The position numbers and the translations under genes were made by a program. From assembly GCA_013694495.1 (NCBI GenBank), contig JACDCH010000659.1, positions 1 to 9,517 of the forward strand: a DNA stretch of 9,517 nt. Reading direction: 5' to 3'. This document shows positions 1-6,630 of this stretch, in pieces; within the stretch, counting starts at the first letter, position 1; every line of letters starts with the position of its first letter. Below the pieces are notes generated by a model. The model searched no databases. It was not told the DNA's origin and worked only from the letters and a program-made list of their open reading frames with translations. The stretch comes from Acidimicrobiia bacterium. Its GTDB lineage: Bacteria; Actinomycetota; Acidimicrobiia; Acidimicrobiales; JACDCH01.

Positions 1-219
1 GGCCGCGGCCACGGTGGTGACCCGCACCACCCGCACCTCCCAGCCGGCGTGCTCCGCGTCGACGGCGAGCTCGTCGGCCAGACGGCTCTTGCCCACGCCC
101 GCCGGTCCGGCCAGCACCACGGCCCGCCGGGCCCGGCGCCCGAGGACGTCGGTGGCCAGGCGCCGCTCGGCCTCGCGCCCCACGAGGGGCGCCGCCCCGA
201 AGACCCGACTGCCCGCCAC
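1..219 (-). CDS. N-terminal fragment of a P-loop ATPase, probably a LuxR/AAA-type regulator (runs off the window)
   Basis: About 73 residues are visible before the window edge. They read as a short lead, then LVGREAERRLA (a typical opening of actinobacterial LuxR-family or cyclase-associated AAA modules), then a Walker A motif GPAGVGKSRL around residues 38-47, then a strand-like VRVVRVTTV. In the family this ATP-binding STAND/AAA domain is a signalling switch, usually followed by repeats and a C-terminal HTH; neither is in view, so the LuxR label is inference. I chose GTG at 219 because GAGG (228-231) lies 8 nt upstream and because the LVGRE block follows soon after. The frame stays open further upstream with no ATG, so a longer start cannot be excluded. 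It lies downstream of the SDR gene on the same strand, with a GC hairpin (239-256) between them. Composition matches its neighbours. Confidence 0.7.
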   Translation of the reverse strand, partial: MAGSRVFGAAPLVGREAERRLATDVLGRRARRAVVLAGPAGVGKSRLADELAVDAEHAGWEVRVVRVTTVAAA

Positions 220-238
220 CGCCCAAGCCTCGCACGCT

Positions 239-256
239 GCGTCGCCGGGGCGACGC
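239..256 (-). terminator. GC-rich hairpin after the SDR stop codon
   Basis: A perfect 7-bp stem (GCGTCGC / GCGACGC) with a 4-nt loop lies 17 nt beyond the SDR stop on the minus strand and before the ATPase start. There is no T tract, which is common for actinobacterial terminators, so it could equally be chance in GC-rich DNA. It would separate or attenuate transcription between the two genes. Confidence 0.35.
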
Positions 257-272
257 CGGAACGAGGCCGGCG

Positions 273-1088
273 CTACCGGCGGAGGGCGGGGTGCTGGCGG
301 GCGAGGATCGGGAGGAGCAGGGCCCGCGGCACGACCCGGCCGGCGACGGCGCTGACCTTGTTGGCCAGGCCGGGGGTGACTATGGCGCGCCCCTTCAGCA
401 TCCCGTCCACCGCCTGCTGCGCCACCGCCTCGGGCGACACCCACATGAAGCCGGGCATGGCCTGGGCCGCCTCGTCGGCGGTGAAGCCGGCCTGCTCGAC
501 GAACTCCGTCTTCACCGGACCGGGGCAGAGCGCGGTCGCCGACACACCCGTGCCCTCGAGCTCGGTGCGTACGGCGAGGGTGTACGAGAGGACGAACGCC
601 TTGCAGGCGGCGTAGCCGGCCTGTCCCGGCAGCGGCTGGAAGGCGGCGGTGGAGGCGACGTTCAGGACGGAGCCGGCGCCGCGCTCGACCATGCCCGGCA
701 GCACGAGCGTGGTGAGGTGGGCGACGGCCTCGACGTCGGTGCGGATCATGCCCAGCTCGGCGGCGACGTCGGCCGTGCGGACCGGACCGGTCGTCGACAG
801 GCCGGCGTTGTTCACCAGGGCGGCGGCCACGAGCCCCTTCCCCTCGACCTCGCCGAGGATCGCGCTGCGCGCTTGCTCGTCGGTGAGGTCGGTCGCCACG
901 ACCTCGGCGCGGATGCCGTGCCGCTCGGCCAGCTCCCCGGCGAGCACCTGCAACCGGTCGACCCGCCGGGCCACGAGCGTCACGCCGTGGCCGAGCCCGG
1001 CCAGGCGCCGGGCGATGGCGGCGCCGATGCCCGACGATGCGCCGGTGACGATGCAGGTGCGATCCGGCGACGGGGCGGGGAGGGCCAT
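273..1088 (-). CDS. Short-chain dehydrogenase/reductase (COG0300-like, NADP-type)
   Basis: A complete 271-residue classical SDR, normal length for the family. Visible motifs: the dinucleotide-binding TGASSGIG at about 15-22, Arg41-Arg42 after the second strand (a pattern favouring NADP(H)), D67 in the adenine-contact VATDL, NNAG at 93-96, Ser146, and YAACK giving Tyr159 and Lys163 of the catalytic triad, then PGPVKTEF. The family oxidises or reduces alcohols and ketones in the cytoplasm; the substrate cannot be read from sequence. The Asn of the N-S-Y-K tetrad appears to be Asp118 (IRTDVEA), an unusual choice. The ATG at 1088 is picked because it sits 14 residues before the Gly motif. I see no Shine-Dalgarno, so it may be leaderless. 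It diverges from a second SDR 75 bp away. The reading frame continues far upstream, but that is antisense to the other SDR. Confidence 0.9.
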   Translation of the reverse strand: MALPAPSPDRTCIVTGASSGIGAAIARRLAGLGHGVTLVARRVDRLQVLAGELAERHGIRAEVVATDLTDEQARSAILGEVEGKGLVAAALVNNAGLSTTGPVRTADVAAELGMIRTDVEAVAHLTTLVLPGMVERGAGSVLNVASTAAFQPLPGQAGYAACKAFVLSYTLAVRTELEGTGVSATALCPGPVKTEFVEQAGFTADEAAQAMPGFMWVSPEAVAQQAVDGMLKGRAIVTPGLANKVSAVAGRVVPRALLLPILARQHPALRR

Positions 1089-1163
1089 GGCTGCGGAGCG
1101 TACGTCGGGTCGCCGTCGGGGCCGCCGGGAAGGGATGGCGGCCGCGCCGGCGAACCCCTCGAC

Positions 1164-2006
1164 GTGGGTGACCCGAAGACGGCCATCGTGACCGGTGCGA
1201 ACTCGGGGATCGGGCTCGAGACGGCGCGCGGGCTGGCTCGGCGCGGGTACCGCACCGTGCTCGTCTGCCGCAGCGCCGAGCGGGCCGCCGCAGCCAAGGC
1301 CGACATCGACGGGTCGGTGCCCGGCGCCGACACGTCGATCGTGCTGTGCGACCTCGGGCTCCAGGCCGACGTCCGTCGCGCCGCGGCCGAGATCGTCGAA
1401 CGCGTCGACCGCCTCGACGTGCTCGTCAACAACGCCGGCATCACGATCCGCGTGCCCGAGCAGACCAGCGAGGGTCACGACGTGATGCTGGCCGTGAACC
1501 ACCTCGGTCCCCTGCTCCTCACGGAGCTGCTCCGGCCGCTCCTCGAGCGCAGCGGGCCGGCCCGGGTCGTGAACCTGGCGTCGGACGCCCACCGGATCGG
1601 GCGGCTCCGCCTCGACGACCTCGAGGCGACCCGGGGCTACGGGCTGCTCGGCTTCCCCCGCTACGCGGAGACGAAGCTCATGAACATCCTCACGACGAGG
1701 GAGCAGGCCCGGCGGTGGGCCGGCACCGGTGTGACCGCGAACTGCGTGCACCCAGGCGGCGTCCGCACGAACCTCGGCGCCCCACCGCCCGTCGTCGGCC
1801 GGCTCGTGGGCCTCTTCCTCAAGTCGCCCGAGGTCGGCGCCCGCACGTCGCTGGCAGCGGCCACGGACCCGGCCTACGCCGACGTGACCGGCACCTACTT
1901 CGCGAAGTCGAAGCCCGCCGACGACAAGCTCAGCCGCCTGGCGACCGACGACGACCTCGCCGCCCGACTCTGGGCCGCCAGCGAGGAGCTCCTCGCTCCT
2001 GGGTGA
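1164..2006 (+). CDS. Retinol-dehydrogenase-like short-chain dehydrogenase
   Basis: A complete 280-residue SDR of the group that includes RDH11-14 and WWOX-like proteins. Motifs: TGANSGIG at 10-17, CRS after the second strand (Arg36, compatible with NADP), CDL at 62-64, NNAG at 89-92, Asn112 in AVNHLG, Ser140 in NLASDAH, and YAETK giving Tyr167 and Lys171, then HPGGVRTNLG. All four catalytic positions are intact. The C-terminal YFAKSKPA and the closing helix are typical of the group. It is probably a cytosolic or membrane-associated NADP-dependent alcohol/aldehyde oxidoreductase; the substrate is unknown. GTG at 1164 is the only in-frame start near the Gly motif. No clear Shine-Dalgarno precedes it; the GA-rich GGGAAGGGA around 1128-1135 is too distant. 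It diverges from the other SDR, and the two proteins differ enough to belong to different SDR subfamilies, so they are not a recent duplication. Confidence 0.9.
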   Translation: MGDPKTAIVTGANSGIGLETARGLARRGYRTVLVCRSAERAAAAKADIDGSVPGADTSIVLCDLGLQADVRRAAAEIVERVDRLDVLVNNAGITIRVPEQTSEGHDVMLAVNHLGPLLLTELLRPLLERSGPARVVNLASDAHRIGRLRLDDLEATRGYGLLGFPRYAETKLMNILTTREQARRWAGTGVTANCVHPGGVRTNLGAPPPVVGRLVGLFLKSPEVGARTSLAAATDPAYADVTGTYFAKSKPADDKLSRLATDDDLAARLWAASEELLAPG

Positions 2007-2125
2007 CCGGGTCGAGCTCGGACTGACGTCTCGGTCGGTCCGGTCACGTCGACCAGCTTTCCCGGGCAGGGCACCGCCGTGTCGGTCGGCACCACGAGCG
2101 CGCCTGGGATTGACGAGGCTCGTGC

Positions 2126-2154
2126 GCGCCAGCCGCCACCGGCGGACCTGGCGC
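2126..2154. terminator. Hairpin between convergent SDR and icmF genes
   Basis: An imperfect inverted repeat, GCGCCAG plus CCGCC pairing with GGCGG plus CTGGCGC, gives 12 base pairs with a 3-nt loop and a 2-nt bulge. It lies in the 195-bp gap (2007-2201) between two genes that run towards each other, where a bidirectional terminator is expected. There is no T run on either side. I see nothing else in this gap. Confidence 0.45.
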
Positions 2155-2201
2155 ACCACCCCGACCGAGCGCACCAACCTCAGCCGGCCGGCGGCTCGGC
2201 G

Positions 2202-5200
2202 TCAGACGTTGCGGCGGTACTTCCCGCCGACCTCGAACAGCGTCGTCGTGAGCTCGCCGAGCGTGCAGTGCCGGACGGCGTGCATGAGCGCGTCGAACGT
2301 GTTGGTGCCGTCGAGGGCGGCGCGACGGAGGCGCTCGAGGGCGGCCTCGCGGTCGGCGGTGTGGCGGGCCTGGAAGTCGCGCAGCCGGCGGATCTGGTCC
2401 TGCTTCTCGGCGTCGTCGGAGCGGCGCAGCTCGACCGGCGGCGCCGGTGCGCTCCCCGCCGCGGGCAGGAACGTGTTGACGCCGATGATCGGCAGCAATC
2501 CATCGTGCTTTCGGTGCTCGTACAGCATCGACTCGTCCTGGATTCGGCCCCGCTGGTAACCGGTCTCCATGGCGCCGAGCACGCCGCCCCGCTCGCTGAT
2601 GCGGTCGAGCTCGTCGAGCACGGCGGCCTCGACGAGGTCGGTGAGCTCCTCGACGATGAACGAGCCCTGGAGGGGGTTGTCGTTCATGGCCAGGCCCCAC
2701 TCGCGGTTGATCACGAGCTGGATGGCCATGGCCCGCCGCACGGACTCGTCGGTGGGGGTGGTGACCGCTTCGTCGTAGGCGTTCGTGTGCAGCGAGTTGG
2801 CGTTGTCGTAGATCGCGCACAGCGCCTGCAGCGTGGTGCGGATGTCGTTGAACGCCATCTCCTGCGCGTGCAGCGAACGGCCCGAGGTCTGCACGTGGTA
2901 CTTGAGCTTCTGGCTGCGCTCGCTGGCGCCGTAGCGGTCGCGCATCGCAACGGCCCAGATGCGGCGGGCCACCCGACCGAGGACCGTGTATTCGGGGTCC
3001 ATGCCGTTCGAGAAGAAGAACGAGAGGTTCGGCGCGAAGTCGTCGACGGTCATGCCGCGGGCGAGGTACGCCTCGACGTAGGTGAAGCCGTTGGCGAGCG
3101 TGAACGCGAGCTGGCTGATGGGGTTCGCGCCGGCCTCGGCGATGTGGTAGCCGGAGATCGACACGCTGTAGAAGCGGCGCACCTCGTGCTCGACGAACCA
3201 CGCCTGGATGTCGGCCATCATCCGGAGGGCGAACTCGGTGGAGAGGATGCAGGTGTTCTGGCCCTGGTCCTCCTTGAGGATGTCGGCCTGCACCGTGCCC
3301 CGCACCTGGCGCAGCACCTCCGCCGGCTCGAGCTCGGGGTGCTGGTCGATCGCCGTGTTCAGGAACATGGCGAGGATCGCCGGGGCGGGGCCGTTGATCG
3401 TCATCGACACGGAGGTCGACGGGTCGCACAAGTCGAACCCGCCGTACAGCACCTCCATGTCGTCGAGCGTCGCCACCGACACGCCGGAGTTCCCGACCTT
3501 GCCGTAGATGTCGGGCCGCTCGTCGGGGTCGGCGCCGTAGAGCGTCACCGAGTCGAACGCGGTCGAGAGCCGGGTGGCCGGTTGCCCGGCGGCGAGGTAG
3601 TGGAAGCGGGCGTTCGTGCGGGCCGGGCCGCCCTCGCCGGCGAACATCCGGGTCGGGTCCTCGTCGTCGCGCTTCATGGCGAAGACGCCGGCGGTGAACG
3701 GGAAGTGCCCGGGCAGGTTCTCGGCCCGCAGGAAGCGCACGAGCTCGGCCCGCTCGGTGACGCGGGGCAGGGCGATGCGGGGCACGGCCGTGCCGGAGAG
3801 CGAGGCGCGGGTGGCGCGTTCCTCGACGGCGTGCCCGGCGTGGTGGTCGAGGAGCAGCCAGGTGTCGGGGTGGACGGCGCGCTCGAACACTTCGAGCAGC
3901 GCGTCGACGTCGTCCGTCGCCTTGTCGTCGTCGGCGAGGAGCTCCTTGGTGGTGGTGACCGCGTCGAGCGAGCGCAGCGCAGCCACCTGCAGCTCGGTGG
4001 CGGCGTGGTAGCTCCGCACCGCCTCGGCGATCTCGGCCAGGTACCGGGTGCGGGCCGGAGGCACGAGCACGGTCAACCCCGTCGACGCCCTGGTGTCGAC
4101 CGGGGCGAGCGCGCCCTCGCTCACGACGAGGCCCGCGGCGGCGAGGATCGACCGGAGGTGGAGGTAGAGCGCGGTGACGCCGTCGTCGTTGAACCGCGAG
4201 GCAACGGTGCCGAACACGGGCAGCTCCTCGGGCGGGGTGCTGAACGCCTCGCGGTTGCGGGCCAGCTGGCGGCGCACGTCGCGGAGCGCGTCCTCGGCCC
4301 CCCGGCGTTCGAACTTGTTGATGGCGACGACGTCGGCGAAGTCGAGCATGTCGATCTTCTCGAGCTGCGATGCCGCCCCGTACTCGGGCGTCATCACGTA
4401 CACCGCGACGTCGACGACGTCGACCACGGCGGCGTCGCCCTGGCCGATGCCCGGCGTCTCGACGATCACGAGGTCGGCGCCGGCCGCATTGCACGCCGCC
4501 ACCATCGCGGGCAGGTACTCGGGGACCTCGGTGGTCGAGGAGCGGGTCGCGACGGACCGGAAGAACACCTGCGGCGTGTCGATGGCGTTCATGCGGATGC
4601 GGTCGCCCAGGAGCGCGCCGCCGACCTTGCGGCGGGTCGGGTCGACGGCGAGGACCGCGACCTTCACCTTGTCCTCCTGGTCGAGGCGCAGCCGCAGCAC
4701 GAGCTCGTCGGTGAGTGACGACTTGCCGGAACCGCCGGTGCCGGTGAGGCCGAGCACCGGCACGGTGCGGGCCGCGGCCGCCGCCTCGATCTCCGCCAGC
4801 AGCGCCGACGGGAGCGTGCCGAGCTCGATGGCGGTGAGGGTGCGGGCGAGGCCGAGCGGCGCGCCGGCCAGGAGGTCGTGGAGGTCGCTCGGCGGTGCCG
4901 TTGCGTGGTCGCAGTCGGCAAGGATCGTGTTGACCATGGCCGCCAACCCGAGGCGCTGGCCGTCCTCCGGCGAGAAGATGCGTACGCCGCGCTCCGCCAG
5001 GAGGGCGATCTCGTCGGGCACGATCACGCCGCCGCCCCCGCCGTAGACGCGCACGTGGTCCATGCCCTCGGCGGCCAGGCGGTCGACGAGGTAGGCGAAG
5101 TACTCGAGGTGGCCGCCCTGGTACGAGCTCACCGCCACCGCGGCGGCGTCCTCCTCGACCACGGCTTGCACGACCTCGTCGACCGAGCGGTTGTGGCCAA

Positions 5201-5375
5201 GGTGGATGACCTCGGCGCCCTGGCTCTGCAGGATGCGCCGCATGATGTTGATCGACGCGTCGTGGCCGTCGAACAGGCTGGCGGCGGTGACCACCCGGAC
5301 GGGGTTCGCAGGACGGTGGAGCGGGTCGGGGAGCGCGGGTTCGGCCGGCACGCCGCCAGTGTAGTTGGACGTCAA
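2202..5375 (-). CDS. icmF: Fused isobutyryl-CoA mutase IcmF (B12-binding, G-protein chaperone and mutase in one chain)
   Basis: 1057 residues, complete. The family interconverts isobutyryl-CoA and n-butyryl-CoA with adenosylcobalamin, and its central GTPase guards cofactor loading. B12 domain about 25-150: DGHDAS with cobalt ligand His38, SSYQGGH (83-89), GGGGG (112-116). G domain about 195-415: Walker A GTGGSGKS (212-219), DPTRR, ETPGIGQ (306-312), base-recognition NKFE (353-356). Mutase about 530-1000: FTAGVFAMKR, DPTRMFAGEG, STAFDSVTLYG, GKVGNSGVS, KEDQGQNTC with Gln706, SGYHIAEAGANP with His744, ending GGKYRRN. The substrate-facing Phe I expect in the VFPFKR-type segment is Met567 here. 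The segment before VRGTVQAD (about 679-690) also looks short. The TTG start is chosen because GGTGAGG precedes it and it overlaps the marR stop as TTGA. This is not the unrelated type VI secretion IcmF. Confidence 0.96.
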   Translation of the reverse strand: MTSNYTGGVPAEPALPDPLHRPANPVRVVTAASLFDGHDASINIMRRILQSQGAEVIHLGHNRSVDEVVQAVVEEDAAAVAVSSYQGGHLEYFAYLVDRLAAEGMDHVRVYGGGGGVIVPDEIALLAERGVRIFSPEDGQRLGLAAMVNTILADCDHATAPPSDLHDLLAGAPLGLARTLTAIELGTLPSALLAEIEAAAAARTVPVLGLTGTGGSGKSSLTDELVLRLRLDQEDKVKVAVLAVDPTRRKVGGALLGDRIRMNAIDTPQVFFRSVATRSSTTEVPEYLPAMVAACNAAGADLVIVETPGIGQGDAAVVDVVDVAVYVMTPEYGAASQLEKIDMLDFADVVAINKFERRGAEDALRDVRRQLARNREAFSTPPEELPVFGTVASRFNDDGVTALYLHLRSILAAAGLVVSEGALAPVDTRASTGLTVLVPPARTRYLAEIAEAVRSYHAATELQVAALRSLDAVTTTKELLADDDKATDDVDALLEVFERAVHPDTWLLLDHHAGHAVEERATRASLSGTAVPRIALPRVTERAELVRFLRAENLPGHFPFTAGVFAMKRDDEDPTRMFAGEGGPARTNARFHYLAAGQPATRLSTAFDSVTLYGADPDERPDIYGKVGNSGVSVATLDDMEVLYGGFDLCDPSTSVSMTINGPAPAILAMFLNTAIDQHPELEPAEVLRQVRGTVQADILKEDQGQNTCILSTEFALRMMADIQAWFVEHEVRRFYSVSISGYHIAEAGANPISQLAFTLANGFTYVEAYLARGMTVDDFAPNLSFFFSNGMDPEYTVLGRVARRIWAVAMRDRYGASERSQKLKYHVQTSGRSLHAQEMAFNDIRTTLQALCAIYDNANSLHTNAYDEAVTTPTDESVRRAMAIQLVINREWGLAMNDNPLQGSFIVEELTDLVEAAVLDELDRISERGGVLGAMETGYQRGRIQDESMLYEHRKHDGLLPIIGVNTFLPAAGSAPAPPVELRRSDDAEKQDQIRRLRDFQARHTADREAALERLRRAALDGTNTFDALMHAVRHCTLGELTTTLFEVGGKYRRNV

Positions 5376-5872
5376 ACGACCTCACCAGAGGCGACGCGCA
5401 CCTTCACCAGCAGGGCGCTGAGGGTGCGGGCCTCCTTGGCGGTGAGCCCGAGGGCGGCGAACACCTCGGTGTTGAGGCGCTCGGTGGCGGCGGCCACGAC
5501 CCGGCGGCCTTCGTCGGTGATGCGGGCCAGCGCGCCGCGGCCGTCGGTGGGGTGCGGCACGCGCTCGACGAGGCCCTGGTCGACCAGGCGGCTGACGGCG
5601 TTCGTGACGCTCGCCGGGTGCACCTGCAGGCGGGTGCCCGCCTTGCCCAGCGGCAGCTCCCCATGACGGGTGAACGACAGCAGCGTGAGCAGCTCGAAGC
5701 GGGCGAACGTGAGCCCGAAGTCGGCGAGCACCTCGTCGCAGCGGGCCAGGAGCAGCTGCTGGCTCCGCATCACCGAGGTCAGGGCGGCCATGCCGTCGGC
5801 CACGTCGCCCCAGCCGTGCACCTGCCACTGGCGGCGGGCCTCGGCGATCGGGTCGAGCGGCGCGCCGGGCAT
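5372..5872 (-). CDS. MarR-family transcriptional regulator upstream of icmF
   Basis: 166 residues, the usual MarR length. A leading amphipathic stretch, DPIAEARRQWQVHGWGD (7-23), is of the kind I associate with actinobacterial MarR proteins. The winged helix follows: FGLTFARFELLTLLSF (52-67), turn-helix LPLGKAGTRLQVHPASVTNA (about 73-92) with the recognition helix around 85-96, and the wing PTDGRGALARITDEG (108-122) carrying the Asp110/Arg112 signature. It probably acts as a dimeric repressor responding to an acyl-CoA or acid ligand; that ligand is inference. Its stop overlaps the icmF start, so the two are almost certainly one operon. ATG at 5872 is favoured because the frame upstream becomes a Val/Ala-rich shadow antisense to the lipoprotein linker. 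Only 16 bp separate this start from the divergent lipoprotein start, and no convincing Shine-Dalgarno is seen. Confidence 0.92.
   Translation of the reverse strand: MPGAPLDPIAEARRQWQVHGWGDVADGMAALTSVMRSQQLLLARCDEVLADFGLTFARFELLTLLSFTRHGELPLGKAGTRLQVHPASVTNAVSRLVDQGLVERVPHPTDGRGALARITDEGRRVVAAATERLNTEVFAALGLTAKEARTLSALLVKVRVASGEVV
5380..5386 (-). promoter_or_regulatory. Ribosome binding site deciding the TTG start of icmF
   Basis: On the minus strand GGTGAGG ends 4 nt before TTG at 5375, inside the last codons of marR. The next possible start, an in-frame GTG eight codons later, has no such sequence. TTG and the marR TGA share two bases (TTGA), so ribosomes finishing marR can restart on icmF. 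Confidence 0.65.
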
Positions 5873-5876
5873 GGAG

Positions 5877-5884
5877 CAAGCTTG
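5877..5884. promoter_or_regulatory. Candidate operator: palindrome between divergent marR and lipoprotein starts
   Basis: CAAGCTTG is a perfect 8-bp palindrome whose centre (5880.5) is exactly midway between the marR ATG (5872, minus) and the lipoprotein ATG (5889, plus). MarR proteins bind short palindromes near their own promoters, so one bound dimer here could cover both starts. The match to a known MarR site is not established, and 8 bp is shorter than usual. Confidence 0.3.
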
Positions 5885-5888
5885 TCCG

Positions 5889-6431
5889 ATGGCACGACGA
5901 AGCAGGATCGGCGCGCTGGCGCTCGTGGTCGGGATGGCGATCGCGGGTTGCGGCGACGGCGAGGCCGCGCCCGGCGCCGCCGAGACCGGCGCGCCCCCGA
6001 CGACAGCGGCCGCGGCGACGACGTCCGAGGCGGCCGAGACCACGACGACGGCCGAGGCCACGACCACGACGGTCGCGGACACGACGACCACGACCGCCGG
6101 CGGCGCCCCGCCCGCGGACTTCCCGCCGGAGCGGACCGAGCTCGTGCACGGCGGCTTCACGCCCGCGGTCGTGCTCGCCGCCGCCCCCGCGGTCGACGAG
6201 CCGGCCCTGGCCGCGGCGATGATCGCCGCCCAGGACGCCGGCTACTCCACCGTCGGCCCGACCGACTGCGACGCCGGCGCACCCGCGGTGCTCGGCGCAC
6301 CGGAGGGCAGCTACACCGTGAGCGTCTACTTCGAGACCGCCGAGGACGCCCAGCAGGCCGTCGCCGCCTTCGAGGCCGACGGCTACGCAGGGGCCGCCGC
6401 CGGCACCGTGCAGACGTTCTGCCTCGACTGA
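5889..6431 (+). CDS. Secreted lipoprotein with Thr-rich linker and small C-terminal domain
   Basis: 180 residues; no named family recognised. The N-terminus has Arg3, Arg4 and Arg6, a hydrophobic core (about 7-19) and lipobox IAGC, so Cys21 should be lipidated and the protein anchored on the outer face of the membrane. Residues about 30-76 are a low-complexity Thr/Ala/Glu linker with runs of four to five Thr, probably reaching across the wall. The compact domain (about 80-180) holds two Cys (127 and 178) that could form a disulfide. It includes YTVSVYFETAEDAQQAVAAF then DGYAGAAAGTVQTF, a strand-helix-strand pattern faintly like SPOR or ferredoxin-like folds; that is only a resemblance. ATG at 5889 is preferred over the in-frame ATG at 5871, which would overlap the marR start; GGAG at 5873-5876 is a slightly distant Shine-Dalgarno. 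It converges on the MFS gene. Confidence 0.82.
   Translation: MARRSRIGALALVVGMAIAGCGDGEAAPGAAETGAPPTTAAAATTSEAAETTTTAEATTTTVADTTTTTAGGAPPADFPPERTELVHGGFTPAVVLAAAPAVDEPALAAAMIAAQDAGYSTVGPTDCDAGAPAVLGAPEGSYTVSVYFETAEDAQQAVAAFEADGYAGAAAGTVQTFCLD
6000..6095 (+). repeat. Imperfect ACS trinucleotide tract coding the Thr linker
   Basis: Clusters of ACG and ACC codons broken by GCC and GAG encode residues 38-69 of the lipoprotein. Such a tract can change length by slippage in steps of three without breaking the frame. Read antisense it gives the Val-rich false extension of marR. Confidence 0.6.
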
Positions 6432-6500
6432 CCGCTCCCGTCCGCGCCCGCCGTCCCAGCTCTGCGCCGGCCGCCATGCGCGGCAGTGTCCAGGACAGCG

Positions 6501-6534
6501 GTCGACGTGCGCTCAAGGGCAAGGGCGCGTCGAC
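6501..6534. terminator. Hairpin downstream of the lipoprotein gene
   Basis: Arms GTCGACGTGCGCT and AGGGCGCGTCGAC pair over 13 positions with one mismatch and one G-U, around an 8-nt loop. It starts 70 nt after the lipoprotein stop, in the 194-bp gap between convergent genes. It lacks a T run, so it is a candidate terminator by position and stem strength only. The only other items noticed in the gap are an 11-base palindrome TGTCCAGGACA (6487-6497) and the larger inverted repeat at 6584-6630. Confidence 0.45.
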
Positions 6535-6583
6535 GACGGACCGCTCGACTCCCACGCCGCCGGTTCGTCCACCCGTCTCGCGA

Positions 6584-6630
6584 ACTGATGTGCAGCAGCC
6601 GGACCGAAGCGTCCGGTTGTTCACATCAGT
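6584..6630. terminator. Long inverted repeat overlapping the end of the MFS gene
   Basis: Left arm 6584-6604 and right arm 6611-6630 form 20 base pairs: ACTGATGTG with CACATCAGT outside and CCGGAC with GTCCGG inside. The stem has two G-U wobbles, a one-base bulge in the left arm, and a 6-nt loop CGAAGC. The MFS stop codon (6626-6628) lies within the right arm. The outer part is less GC-rich than its surroundings, so a chance GC pairing is unlikely. It could be a terminator for one or both convergent genes, or a scar or end of a small mobile sequence that cut the MFS gene short. No matching copy is seen elsewhere in the window. Confidence 0.6.

Noticed and set aside
2079..4718. An 879-residue open frame on the plus strand opposite icmF
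   Set aside because: It is the antisense shadow of icmF in high-GC DNA: Gly/Val/Arg/His-rich, with no recognisable domain, while icmF matches its family end to end.
2202..5375. Type VI secretion IcmF
   Set aside because: Only the name is shared; B12, GTPase and mutase motifs identify the isobutyryl-CoA mutase fusion.
2044..5385. A 1113-residue minus-strand frame overlapping icmF
   Set aside because: It is Arg/Pro/His-rich out-of-frame reading of the same bases, with no motif.
6000..6095. CRISPR-like or tandem repeat array
   Set aside because: There are no spacers and no constant repeat unit. It is codon-level repetition of Thr within a coding frame.
5873..6160. Long N-terminal extension of the MarR protein
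   Set aside because: The extra residues are the Val/Ala-rich antisense of the lipoprotein signal and Thr linker. MarR length is normal from ATG 5872.
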